A stretch of DNA of 64,000 bases from Nitrospirota bacterium (GCA_015233895.1 JADFXG010000001.1:124001-188000); one strand, 5' to 3'; counted from the first letter of the stretch, positions 26,033 through 33,841 are shown. The notes: a model not told the origin generated them from the letters alone. Numbers and translations: made by a program.

Positions 26033-26902
26033 TTGGAAACAGAGGCTTTTTTTGGGACATATTTAGTCAAAAGAAACCTGATAACTGAGAAAGATATGCT
26101 GGATGCACTTAAGTATCAGAGTCAGGAGACCCCGTCTTTTATAGACATGGCAACGAGGCTTTCCTTTCTTAGCATGAAAGATGTGTATGAAATACTTAAC
26201 TATCACGCCATGTCTGATTATTCATTTGAGGAAATTGCTCAAAAAAAAGGCTTTCTTACCGCTAAGCAGGTTGAAATAATAACCACAGAGAGGGAAAAGC
26301 TAAGGCCGCCTATCGGTGAAATCCTTGTTTTACAGAATAAGATTCAAAAGGACGTGATGCCAAGGGAACTTGACAAGTATCACGATATAAAATCCCGGTA
26401 CCACGATATAAGTGAGATGTTAAAAAGTGTAAAGATGTTTCATGACATTCCTGAACATATTTTAGAAACGCTTGCTTACATTGGCGAAAAAGTCACATGC
26501 AGGCCGTATGACCGTATAGTGGCTCAGAATGAAGAGGCAGATTGCTTCTATGCAGTGATCTCAGGTTCGCTTAAGGTAAGCAAAAACTCACCTGATAGCC
26601 CTGACAATGAATTATTCCTCTACAAAATAACCAAAAATGACGTCTTTGGCGTTTCCGCAATATTTGAATCACAACGGCGCATGGCAAACGTAACCTGTGA
26701 GGAGTTGGCCACACTTCTGAAATTCGAGAGAGAGCAATTCCTTCAATTTCTGAAAGATTACCCCAAAGCCTCCTATCACATTCTTATGTTTATAATAAGG
26801 CGGTTGCTTTACCGTCTTTATGCCACATCAGACGAACTTGCCATGCAGCAGAGCAATGTGCATGGACAGGAGACAGACAGCACTTTGAATGATGTGGTGT
26901 AG
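26033..26902 (+). CDS. Cyclic nucleotide-binding domain protein
   Basis: A 289-residue protein starting at TTG (METEAFFGTYLVKRNL). The N-terminal half is helical and resembles the pilus/secretion-type 'LI..kDm..AL..Q' modules (LVKRNLITEKDMLDALKYQ, then KGFLTAKQVEIITTE) seen before many Nitrospirota and deltaproteobacterial regulators. The C-terminal half (about 140-260) is a cNMP-binding fold: MFHDIPEHILETLA, ADCFYAVISGSLKVS, KNDVFGVSAIFESQRRMANV and ELATLLKFEREQF. The phosphate-binding cassette lacks the canonical Glu-Arg pair in full form, so ligand identity is uncertain. There is no HTH, so it is not a CRP-type DNA-binding protein. A sensor or allosteric adaptor role is inferred. Confidence 0.78.
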   Translation: METEAFFGTYLVKRNLITEKDMLDALKYQSQETPSFIDMATRLSFLSMKDVYEILNYHAMSDYSFEEIAQKKGFLTAKQVEIITTEREKLRPPIGEILVLQNKIQKDVMPRELDKYHDIKSRYHDISEMLKSVKMFHDIPEHILETLAYIGEKVTCRPYDRIVAQNEEADCFYAVISGSLKVSKNSPDSPDNELFLYKITKNDVFGVSAIFESQRRMANVTCEELATLLKFEREQFLQFLKDYPKASYHILMFIIRRLLYRLYATSDELAMQQSNVHGQETDSTLNDVV

Positions 26903-26964
26903 TGTCAAATTGTTCTGATTTGTAGCAATACTGTATCCTCAGGTTTTTCGCTCTTTTACGCTTG

Positions 26965-26979
26965 CAGGCAAACTGCCTG
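26965..26979 (-). promoter_or_regulatory. SECIS-like hairpin for the C-terminal Sec codon
   Basis: On the minus strand CAGGCA-GTT-TGCCTG is a perfect six-pair stem with a three-base loop beginning in G. It starts after the TAG stop, and its loop lies 23 bases beyond the second TGA, inside the accepted bacterial window. It could also be an ordinary palindrome, but position and loop base fit. Confidence 0.6.
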
Positions 26980-26987
26980 GCCTTAAT

Positions 26988-27203
26988 CTACACACCTCAG
27001 GTGCCGCCATAGCCAACTGTAACATTACCGTCCTCCAGAATTACCGGAACTATCCTCCGCCCACCGGAATAACTTAGCATCTCATCCATTTTGTCCCCAT
27101 CACGGGCTACGTCAAAGAATACGGCATTGCCTCCATAAGCCGACCTGGCTTTTTCCGTGTAGGGTCAACCGGCTTTCCCGTATATAACTACATCTTTTTT
27201 CAT
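26988..27203 (-). CDS. Glutaredoxin-like selenoprotein (UXX-star type) with two in-frame TGA (Sec) codons
   Basis: From ATG 27203 the frame reads M-K-K-D-V-V-I-Y-G-K-A-G, then TGA (27167-27165), then P-Y-T-E-K-A-R-S-A-Y-G-G-N. It continues through FFDVARDGDKMDEMLSYS, GGRRIVPVILEDG and NVTVGYGGT to a second TGA (26999-26997), then G-V and TAG. The fold signature is glutaredoxin: beta strand VVIYGKAG, active site U-P-Y-T in place of C-P-Y-T/C, and the cis-Pro motif IVPVIL. Read through both TGAs it gives 71 residues. The C-terminal U-G-V-stop fits the 'Uxx-star' selenoprotein families as I understand them. Each TGA is followed by a fitting hairpin (separate entries). AGGGGG stands 11 bases upstream of the ATG. 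It is divergent from the diguanylate cyclase gene. If no Sec machinery exists in the genome it would instead be a broken gene; the intact frame and hairpins argue against that. Confidence 0.85.
27137..27151 (-). promoter_or_regulatory. Bacterial SECIS-like hairpin for the active-site Sec codon
   Basis: On the minus strand AAGCC-AGGTC-GGCTT forms a perfect five-pair stem with a five-base loop. The loop begins 18 bases after the first TGA and has G at its second and third positions. Bacterial SECIS elements need a G among the first loop bases at roughly this distance for SelB binding. The hairpin lies within coding sequence, as usual. Confidence 0.75.
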
Positions 27204-27270
27204 TTTTTTGAAGTCCCCCTTTTCTTTGTGCTGGACATATATTACCAATATAACATATTATAAAGGACTT

Positions 27271-28269
27271 ATGAGCGTGCATAGGAAAACTAAAGGAGAT
27301 TTAACCAGAGAGCTTGATGAGCTTAAGGACAAGGTGTCTTATTTTGAGGAAAAGGCTCATAAGTGTAAGGAGTGTGAGGCTAACCTTAAGGAGACTGAGA
27401 CCAGGTTTATGTTAATGGCCGATTCAGCGCCAGTTTTTATATGGATGTCTGAGGCTGACGGTAAACGCAATTATTTTAACAAAGTGTGGCTTGATTATAC
27501 AGGAAGAACGATAGACGAGGAATCCGGCAATAACTGGATTAAAAACATTCACCCGGAGGACAGAGAGAAATTTGAAGAGATTTATAACAAGCATGTGGAG
27601 CTGAAAGAAGCCTATAAGGTAGAGTACCGTTTAAGACGAAAAGACGGTATTTACCGCTGGATACTTGAAACAGGCACCCCTCGTCATTGTATGAACAATG
27701 AGTTTAACGGCTTTATAGGCTCAGCTGTCGGTATAACGGAAAGAAAGGAGGCCGAGGATCGCCTTCACTACATCGCTCATCACGATATGCTTACCGGATT
27801 GCCAAACAGGATGCTTTTCTTTGACCGTCTCAATAATTTCATAGAACAGGCTAAACGGTATAACTACATGCTGGCGCTGCTTTTTCTTGATCTTAACCGC
27901 TTTAAAGCTGTAAATGACCTCTATGGCCATCACATTGGAGATATGCTTCTTAAGGAGACTGCCCTTCGCCTCAACGATTGCATCAGAAAGTCAGACACTT
28001 TGGCACGTATGGGCGGAGATGAGTTCAATATCATACTGTCACGAATAGCTGGCAAGAAGGACCCCAGATCTGTCGCTTTAAAAATCATAGAGTCCCTTAC
28101 AAAACCATTTCTTATCGAGGGGTATGAGTGCTCTGTGGGAACCAGCATTGGTATCAGCATTTATCCGCTTAACGCCTCAGAGGCTACTATGTTAATAAAA
28201 AAGGCTGACGAGGCCATGTATAAGGCTAAAGAGAAGAAGACCAGTTCTTTTGAATTCTGCACCGTGTAA
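27271..28269 (+). CDS. PAS-GGDEF diguanylate cyclase
   Basis: I start at ATG 27271 (MSVHRKTKGDLTREL), with AAGGA five bases upstream; the frame is open from 27208 but without a ribosome binding site. The 332-residue product has a short coiled coil, a PAS domain (about 50-165, ADSAPVFIWMSEADG, YRLRRKDGIYRWILETG) and a GGDEF domain (HHDMLTGLPNR, LFLDLNRFKAVND, ARMGGDEF). RKSD stands five residues before GGDEF and fits the inhibitory c-di-GMP site RxxD. It makes c-di-GMP from two GTP and is likely feedback-controlled. No transmembrane region is seen. It is divergent from the selenoprotein gene, with about 67 bases between starts. Confidence 0.92.
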   Translation: MSVHRKTKGDLTRELDELKDKVSYFEEKAHKCKECEANLKETETRFMLMADSAPVFIWMSEADGKRNYFNKVWLDYTGRTIDEESGNNWIKNIHPEDREKFEEIYNKHVELKEAYKVEYRLRRKDGIYRWILETGTPRHCMNNEFNGFIGSAVGITERKEAEDRLHYIAHHDMLTGLPNRMLFFDRLNNFIEQAKRYNYMLALLFLDLNRFKAVNDLYGHHIGDMLLKETALRLNDCIRKSDTLARMGGDEFNIILSRIAGKKDPRSVALKIIESLTKPFLIEGYECSVGTSIGISIYPLNASEATMLIKKADEAMYKAKEKKTSSFEFCTV

Positions 28270-28429
28270 GACCTTTTCAACCTGCTGCTAAAACCTTTAA
28301 ACACCTCATGTTGACATCTTAATGCTCTGTGTTGGTATGTGGTACATTTCCTTTTAATTGGTATAAGTGCTTGATTTATTTATGTGTATTTGTTAGTATA
28401 ATTTAGCTTTTGCTTTGAAGGAGGGCCTT

Positions 28430-29836
28430 ATGAAAAAACATCTATGGTCTTTAATTGCTTTTGTGTGTCTGATACTTTTAACAGTAGCCTCAGCAACAGA
28501 GGGGGCAAACAGGGGTGTGGCAATTAAAATTAAAAATGAAAGCGGAAAAGAGGTGACTCTCTACGGCGAAAGCCATGCTCTTGTAATCGGTGTTTCAGCG
28601 TACCAGGCTGGCTGGCCAAAATTGCCGGGGGTTGTTAATGACGTAGAGGTTGTCAAAAAGCTTTTAACACGCCAGGGTTTTGAAGTCGTTACCGTTTTAA
28701 ATCCCAACAAGGACAAGCTTCTAAAGGCATATGATGATTTCATTCAAAATTATGGTTCAAATCCTGACAACAGATTGTTATTTTATTATGCAGGACATGG
28801 GTTTACGGAACATAAGTCTTATGGCGGCGACATTGGATACATAGTTCCTGCAGATGCACCTGTACCAGAGAAAGATAAGGCTGCTTTTGCTGCAAAGGCC
28901 ATTGATATGCAGCAAATAGAATCTTTTGCTAAAAGAATTGACGCTAAACATGCGTTGTTTCTCTTTGACAGTTGTTTTTCAGGCTCTATTTTTGATATGA
29001 CACGTGCTGTGCCTGAAAGTATTTCTTATAAGGCCTCAAGGCCTGTGCGTCAATTTATCACCTCAGGGGCAGCAGATGAGCCTGTGCCGGATAAGAGTAT
29101 CTTTTTGGAGCAATTTAAGGCGGCTTTAGAGGGAGCTGCCGCTGATAAAGATGGCTATGTAACCGGCACGGCATTGGGTGAGTATTTGCAAAACACCGTC
29201 ACTAATTACTCTAAGGGTACACAACATCCCCAATACGGTAAAATAAGAGATTCTAAATTAGACAAAGGCGATTTTGTTTTCAAAGTGAAAGATGCGGTGG
29301 CTGTTGCCACAACGCCGGCCATCAGCGATTCACAGCCAGCACCGGCTGAAAATGCGAGATTCGAACCCGATGGCTCAAAGCAGCAACAAAGCGAACCTGA
29401 AGTTGACTCAACACCGGATGAGGAGGCAACATTCAATCCGGATGGCTTAAAGCAACAACAAAGCGAACCTGATGGCTCTAAAGCATGGTGGGCAAGTAAT
29501 CTTAGAGAGATGAAAAGATCATTCATTGAGCTTAAGTCATACTTAGAGACAGAATCAAATGTTGATAAGAAAATAGTTGCAATCAACAGATTTAAAGATA
29601 CTTTTCCAAAAGATAATCCCTATTCAACAGAAGATAATGCAATTATAATGGAGATCAATAAAATACTTGAAAGATTAAAAAATAATAAAACAAATTATAA
29701 TATCGCCGATGAAAACAGGCCAAAACCTGAACCTGTGCAAAGACCGGAGGATACGCCCCCGGCAGATGTGCCGCAATCTATTGGGAATGCCTTAAAAGGG
29801 TTTTTTGGTATTTTCACTAATCCAAATGCGAGATAA
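28430..29836 (+). CDS. Secreted caspase-like (peptidase C14) protein
   Basis: I start at ATG 28430 (MKKHLWSLIAFVCLILL), with GGAGG at the right distance. A signal peptide ends near TEGA. The caspase-like domain (about 30-260) starts ALVIGVSAYQ and has PGVVNDVEVVKKLL. It carries the His of FYYAGHGFTEH and the Cys of LFLFDSCFSGS, the catalytic dyad of clan CD metacaspase-like peptidases. After it comes a linker with a duplicated FEPDGSKQQQSEP / FNPDGLKQQQSEP unit and a helical C-terminal region. These bacterial proteases usually act on peptides after basic or other P1 residues and often have regulatory partners; none is visible here. Periplasmic or external location is inferred from the signal. 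Confidence 0.85.
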   Translation: MKKHLWSLIAFVCLILLTVASATEGANRGVAIKIKNESGKEVTLYGESHALVIGVSAYQAGWPKLPGVVNDVEVVKKLLTRQGFEVVTVLNPNKDKLLKAYDDFIQNYGSNPDNRLLFYYAGHGFTEHKSYGGDIGYIVPADAPVPEKDKAAFAAKAIDMQQIESFAKRIDAKHALFLFDSCFSGSIFDMTRAVPESISYKASRPVRQFITSGAADEPVPDKSIFLEQFKAALEGAAADKDGYVTGTALGEYLQNTVTNYSKGTQHPQYGKIRDSKLDKGDFVFKVKDAVAVATTPAISDSQPAPAENARFEPDGSKQQQSEPEVDSTPDEEATFNPDGLKQQQSEPDGSKAWWASNLREMKRSFIELKSYLETESNVDKKIVAINRFKDTFPKDNPYSTEDNAIIMEINKILERLKNNKTNYNIADENRPKPEPVQRPEDTPPADVPQSIGNALKGFFGIFTNPNAR

Positions 29837-29854
29837 ATTTTTTAAAACAGATCT

Positions 29855-29893
29855 ACTTCTGATTTTAATTCAGATGAATTAGAATTGGAACAA
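29855..29893. mobile_element. Internally deleted copy of the MITE-like element
   Basis: CTTCTGATTTTAATTCAG is followed directly by ATGAATTAGAATTGGAACAA. These are the left and right ends of the element at 17835-17960 joined with loss of the centre. It lies just upstream of trpA and comes close to its ribosome binding site, so it may influence its expression. Confidence 0.6.
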
Positions 29894-29903
29894 GAGGAGC
29901 AAA

Positions 29904-30686
29904 GTGGAACAGAAAACAAGAATTAGCCGGAGATTTGAGGCCATTTTAAGGGAAGGGAAAAAAGCGTTTATCCCTTACATAATGGCAGGGTGCCCATCTA
30001 TAGAAAAGACAGAGGAGTGGGTATTAAACTTCTCCCGGCTTGGATGCGACATTGTGGAGTTGGGAGTACCTTTTTCAGACCCTCTTGCCGATGGCCCGGC
30101 AATTCAGGCTGCTGCTGATATTGCCCTTAAAAACGGGGTTACTCTCAGAAGAGTTCTGTCTCTTGTTGCCGGTTTGCGCAAGAAAACTGACATAGCAATC
30201 ATTCTTATGACGTACTTTAACCCAGTGTTTAAGTACGGGATGGAGCACTTTATACTTGATGCTGTGCAAAGTGGTGTCGATGGCGTAATAGTTCCTGACT
30301 TGCCCCCTGACGAGGAACCTGGCTTTAGGGGTCTGGCTTTGAAAAATAACCTTGATACTATATATCTCCTTGCTCCAACCTCTACAGAAGACAGAATCCA
30401 GCTTGTCGCTGAGGCCTCCCGCGGGTTCATATACTACGTGTCCCTGACAGGCATTACCGGCTCAACCATTACCATAAGTGCTGAGCTTAAGGGTATGGTT
30501 GAAAAGATAAAGAGAATTTCCGGTAAACCCGTAGCCGTTGGGTTTGGGATAAAGTCTCCGGAGGATGCCTCTGAGATAGCTGCTCATGCAGATGGCGTAA
30601 TTATTGGCAGCTCTATAGTGTCAACTATGCTTAATGACGAAAAAGCTCTCACAGATTATATAATTAGTCTGAGAAAGGCTATATAG
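29904..30686 (+). CDS. trpA: Tryptophan synthase alpha subunit
   Basis: A 260-residue TIM-barrel enzyme that cleaves indole-3-glycerol phosphate to indole and glyceraldehyde-3-phosphate for the beta subunit. Signatures: ILREGKKAFIPYIMAGCP, DIVELGVPFSDPLADGP (catalytic Glu and Asp), LMTYFNPVFKYG, GVIVPDLPPDE and TGITGSTI. The phosphate-binding VGFGIKSPEDA and IIGSSIV come near the end. The start is GTG 29904 with GAGGAG upstream. No other trp genes are in view; it is followed 14 bases later by accD and overlapping folC. This matches a common trpA-accD-folC order in several phyla. Confidence 0.95.
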   Translation: MEQKTRISRRFEAILREGKKAFIPYIMAGCPSIEKTEEWVLNFSRLGCDIVELGVPFSDPLADGPAIQAAADIALKNGVTLRRVLSLVAGLRKKTDIAIILMTYFNPVFKYGMEHFILDAVQSGVDGVIVPDLPPDEEPGFRGLALKNNLDTIYLLAPTSTEDRIQLVAEASRGFIYYVSLTGITGSTITISAELKGMVEKIKRISGKPVAVGFGIKSPEDASEIAAHADGVIIGSSIVSTMLNDEKALTDYIISLRKAI

Positions 30687-30699
30687 GAGACCTGCTGAC

Positions 30700-31557
30700 T
30701 TGCCATGGTTTAAGAAACCCATAGATACACAAACACACAGAAAAGTGAAAATTCCTGAGGGATTGTGGGTTAAGTGTACGCTTTGTAAGGAGATAATCTA
30801 CCGCAAGGAATTTGAAAAGAACCTTAAAATCTGTCCCAAGTGTAACTATCATTTCCGGATAGGAGCCAGAGAAAGAATAGCGCTGACAGCAGATAGTAAC
30901 AGTTTTGAGGAGATGGACGCGCATCTCAGTCCGGACGACCCGCTTGAGTTTAAAGACACTGTTGCATATTTGGGACGGATAGAGGCCAGCAAAAAGAAAA
31001 GCAGCCTTAAAGAGGCAGTAGTTACCGGCAAGGCTGCTATAAACCGTCAGCCTGTGGTACTGGCCATAATGGATTTCTCCTTTATGGGCGGCAGTATGGG
31101 CTCTGTGGTAGGAGAAAAAATCGTAAGAGCTGCTGAACGCTCTGTCACTGAAAGGGTACCACTGATTGTGTTTACATCATCGGGTGGGGCACGGATGCAG
31201 GAGGGGATTTACTCTCTTATGCAAATGGCTAAGGTAAGTTCAACCATAGCCGCCTTAAAGGAGGAGTTAATACCTTACATCACGGTTTTGACAGATCCCA
31301 CCTTTGGCGGAGTAAGCGCAAGTTTCGCGATGCTTGGCGATATAATTATAGCCGAACCAAGAAGTCTTATAGGTTTTGCCGGAACAAGGGTAATACAGCA
31401 AACCATTAACCGCCAGTTGCCGGAGGATTTTCAACAGGCAGAGTTTCTGCTTAAAAAAGGATTGATTGATATGGTTGTCCACAGAAGAGAGTTAAAGAGC
31501 ACTCTTTCCAATATTATCCGCATTCTGACCTCAAATATGCCTGATGTACTACGCTGA
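30700..31557 (+). CDS. accD: Acetyl-CoA carboxylase carboxyltransferase beta subunit
   Basis: A 285-residue AccD beginning at TTG 30700 (MPWFKKPIDTQTHRKV), with AGGAG upstream. The four-Cys zinc ribbon lies at about residues 27-49 (CTLCKEI ... ICPKC). The crotonase-like core has GGSMGSVVGEKI, VFTSSGGARMQEG, DPTFGGVSASFAMLGDI and IGFAGTRVIQQT. Together with AccA (not in view) it transfers CO2 from biotin to acetyl-CoA, making malonyl-CoA for fatty acids. Its end overlaps the folC start by 14 bases. Confidence 0.96.
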   Translation: MPWFKKPIDTQTHRKVKIPEGLWVKCTLCKEIIYRKEFEKNLKICPKCNYHFRIGARERIALTADSNSFEEMDAHLSPDDPLEFKDTVAYLGRIEASKKKSSLKEAVVTGKAAINRQPVVLAIMDFSFMGGSMGSVVGEKIVRAAERSVTERVPLIVFTSSGGARMQEGIYSLMQMAKVSSTIAALKEELIPYITVLTDPTFGGVSASFAMLGDIIIAEPRSLIGFAGTRVIQQTINRQLPEDFQQAEFLLKKGLIDMVVHRRELKSTLSNIIRILTSNMPDVLR

Positions 31558-32890
31558 GGCAATCAGTTACCTGTACTCACTCCAAAAGTACGGAATTAAA
31601 TTAGGCCTTCAAAACATTGGATGGATTTGTGCTCTTTTAGATAACCCTGAAACTGCCCTAAACACCATTCATATTGCAGGCACAAACGGTAAAGGCACCA
31701 CGGCAAAAGCCATGCAGAGTATTCTTTCCGCATCGGGTTATAAAACCGGTCTTTTTGTCTCACCCCACATGGTTAGATTTAACGAGCGGATAACAATTGA
31801 CGGCTCTGAGATTTCTGAAGATGATGTTGTAAACCTTACCGGTGAAATCTTAGAGGCTCTCAAAGAGCGGCCTGACATACAGCCCACGTTCTTTGAATTT
31901 GTAACTGCTATGGCTTTTCTTTATTTTAGAAATATGGGGTGTGACTGGGCTGTTTTAGAAACCGGTATGGGAGGACGTTTTGACTCAACCAATGTTGTAA
32001 CCCCGGCAGTTTCTATAATAACAACAATCGGTGAGGATCATAAGCAGTTTTTAGGGGATACGATAGAGAAAATAGCATTTGAAAAAGCAGGGATAATTAA
32101 AACCGGTGTGCCGGTTATCGTCCTGCCGCAAAGAACTGAGGCATTAGCCGTGATTAAAAATGTGTGCAGCGAAAAACAAAGCCCGATGTATATCTACGGA
32201 GAGGGTTTTGATGTAAAATCTGTTAAATGCACACCAGATGGAACCATTTTTGATTACCACGGCAAAAGTGCAATAGATGCGCTATCTATACCGGTAGTTG
32301 GCGCTCATCAGGCGGCAAACGTAAGCTCTGCCGTAAGAGCGTGGGAACTTATAATAGAAAGCGGCAAAATCAGCGGCAGCGAGGAGTTACTCAGAAGCTC
32401 ACTTAAGCAAATGACATGGCATGGCCGGTGTGAGCTAACGATAATTAAAGGCATCCATTTTCTGTTTGACGGAGCACATAATCCTGAGGCTCTAACAATG
32501 CTCTCTGAGACAATTTGTCGGGTATATTTAAAGAGTGGAAACCCTAACTCATCATATGGCCGGATAATTTTAGTTTTTGCCGCAATGTCTGACAAAGACT
32601 GCAGCCGGATGGTTAACGAGATAGTACCTGCTGCGGATGAGGTCATATTTACCGCACTTTCTTATGGCAGGGCTGAAAAACCGGAGAGTTTACTGTCTGA
32701 GGTTAAATGGAAATTCACGGATAAAAGCTTTCACATAGCAACAACGGTTGCTGATGCGCTTAAGAAAGCGATAAATCTGTATAACCCCGGCACATTAATA
32801 GTTGTGGCCGGCTCGTTTTATCTACTGGGAGAGGCTAAGGAAATCCTCGGTGAAAAATCGGTTTTGCGGAGCCTTTCTGAGTCTGTATAA
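31544..32890 (+). CDS. folC: Dihydrofolate synthase / folylpolyglutamate synthase
   Basis: A 448-residue Mur-ligase-type enzyme. It joins glutamate to dihydropteroate and to folates. Motifs: HIAGTNGKGTTAKAMQSIL (P-loop), FVSPHMVRFNERI, CDWAVLETGMGGRFDSTNV, ITTIGEDHKQFLG, EKAGIIKTGVPV, WHGRCELTIIKG and LFDGAHNPEAL. The start (MYYAEAISYLYSLQKYGI) overlaps accD. The 3' end of the gene, from 32871 on, recurs at 33712, as reported among the findings. No terminator follows directly. Confidence 0.94.
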   Translation: MYYAEAISYLYSLQKYGIKLGLQNIGWICALLDNPETALNTIHIAGTNGKGTTAKAMQSILSASGYKTGLFVSPHMVRFNERITIDGSEISEDDVVNLTGEILEALKERPDIQPTFFEFVTAMAFLYFRNMGCDWAVLETGMGGRFDSTNVVTPAVSIITTIGEDHKQFLGDTIEKIAFEKAGIIKTGVPVIVLPQRTEALAVIKNVCSEKQSPMYIYGEGFDVKSVKCTPDGTIFDYHGKSAIDALSIPVVGAHQAANVSSAVRAWELIIESGKISGSEELLRSSLKQMTWHGRCELTIIKGIHFLFDGAHNPEALTMLSETICRVYLKSGNPNSSYGRIILVFAAMSDKDCSRMVNEIVPAADEVIFTALSYGRAEKPESLLSEVKWKFTDKSFHIATTVADALKKAINLYNPGTLIVVAGSFYLLGEAKEILGEKSVLRSLSESV

Positions 32891-32907
32891 GCTTTTTTCT
32901 CTTGACA
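32871..32907 (+). repeat. Copy A of a repeated folC-tail/promoter segment
   Basis: GCCTTTCTGAGTCTGTATAA, the last codons of folC, then GC, nine bases and TTGACA. Copy B at 33712-33748 has the same words and the same spacing, with one change inside the first 22 bases. Confidence 0.75.
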
Positions 32908-32930
32908 ACGGATAGGGAATATGTTAATTT
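32902..32930 (+). promoter_or_regulatory. Candidate promoter for the small-gene pair after folC
   Basis: TTGACA (32902-32907), a 17-base spacer and TAATTT (32925-32930). The -35 is perfect and the -10 is weak. The -35 belongs to the segment shared with 33712-33748. Confidence 0.5.
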
Positions 32931-33005
32931 AACCATAGAAGTTGGTATAAAATGCACATTATTCTTTGGTGGCAGAGTGTACGAATTATAGAAAGAGAGG
33001 GCAGA

Positions 33006-33221
33006 ATGGGACTACTCAAAGACATTAAAGAGCCTGAGGGCTTTGGCAAGTCACTGGAGAGCGTAAAAGAGTATTATGCAAAAGCTCAAAAAAAGTGGGA
33101 CGAGACTGATTTAAACGATGGTGTGCGTTCAGAGGAGGAGCTTATTGGGATGGTGGACGAAAATTGGGAAAAACCGTTTGACCTTCGTATATTAATCGAA
33201 GCGTCCAAGACATTTGATTAG
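33006..33221 (+). CDS. Small soluble protein, unknown
   Basis: A 71-residue protein from ATG 33006 (MGLLKDIKEPEGFGKSLE), with AGAGAGGG upstream; the open frame reaches back to 32952 without a ribosome binding site. It is acidic and mostly helical, with KEYYAKAQKKWDETD and EELIGMVDENW and many charged residues. It has no signal peptide, membrane segment or Cys. The family was not recognised. It is 13 bases in front of the next small gene and probably co-transcribed with it. Confidence 0.55.
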   Translation: MGLLKDIKEPEGFGKSLESVKEYYAKAQKKWDETDLNDGVRSEEELIGMVDENWEKPFDLRILIEASKTFD

Positions 33222-33234
33222 TACTTGAGTTGAA

Positions 33235-33681
33235 ATGGATATTAAAAATCTTAGTTATTGGTATAAACGTTATACTGAGATTATAATAGATTTGGCTGTC
33301 GCCGCCGGATTCTGCGATGACATAATGATTTCTGAAAAGGCGTTCACCTCAGCATTTTTAGAGGCACAAAAAGATATAAAGATACTCAGTTACAGACGTA
33401 AAGTAAAAAAGGGAATTTCTCATGGTAAAATAGCCGGTATATTTTCCTTTCGGTTTATCAGATGGCAAATTGTTTATTTACCTGCGGGCTTGTTAGGCAA
33501 CTCTTTGGCTTTAAAACTCAATTATATTGCCGGACTGGCTTTTGGGTTAAAAATGCTTGGTATTAACATAAGCACTGTTCCCAATCACTTGATTTCTGAA
33601 CTTGAATATATAATGATGAGAAGACATATTAATCAGGAATTAATAGGCATTTGTTTTGAAATGATGTTAGCGAAAAATTAA
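33235..33681 (+). CDS. Conserved-looking hypothetical protein
   Basis: A 148-residue basic, helical protein (MDIKNLSYWYKRYTEIII). The middle has SYRRKVKKGISHGKIAGIF and a hydrophobic stretch, SLALKLNYIAGLAFGLKMLG. It has two Cys and no clear signal peptide. The codon use looks like that of the neighbours. I do not recognise a domain. It is followed by the duplicated folC-tail segment and the promoter of the CZB gene. Confidence 0.5.
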   Translation: MDIKNLSYWYKRYTEIIIDLAVAAGFCDDIMISEKAFTSAFLEAQKDIKILSYRRKVKKGISHGKIAGIFSFRFIRWQIVYLPAGLLGNSLALKLNYIAGLAFGLKMLGINISTVPNHLISELEYIMMRRHINQELIGICFEMMLAKN

Positions 33682-33711
33682 CCGGCAAAATATTAAAGAT
33701 AACACCTGAGT

Positions 33712-33748
33712 GCCTTTCTGAGTCTGTTTAAGCATTGTGTTGTTGACA
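33712..33748 (+). repeat. Copy B of the folC-tail/promoter segment
   Basis: GCCTTTCTGAGTCTGTTTAA then GC, nine bases and TTGACA, matching copy A (32871-32907) in order and spacing. Here the first part is non-coding, so copy B is the derived one. Confidence 0.75.
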
Positions 33749-33771
33749 ATCACCAATAAATCCTGTAGTAT
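33743..33771 (+). promoter_or_regulatory. Sigma70-type promoter of the CZB gene
   Basis: TTGACA (33743-33748), a 17-base spacer and TAGTAT (33766-33771). A leader of about 65 bases, very AT-rich (33780-33820), follows before the ATG at 33842. Confidence 0.65.
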
Positions 33772-33841
33772 ATCACAATGTGATTATATATTTATAATTA
33801 TAATGTATATAAATCAATTAAACCAAAGGCGGATTTGACAG

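Noticed and set aside
26903-27200. Non-coding spacer or ordinary pseudogene with premature stops
   Set aside because: Both stops are TGA, at positions where Cys/Sec is expected, and each has a correctly placed SECIS-like hairpin; the rest of the frame is intact.
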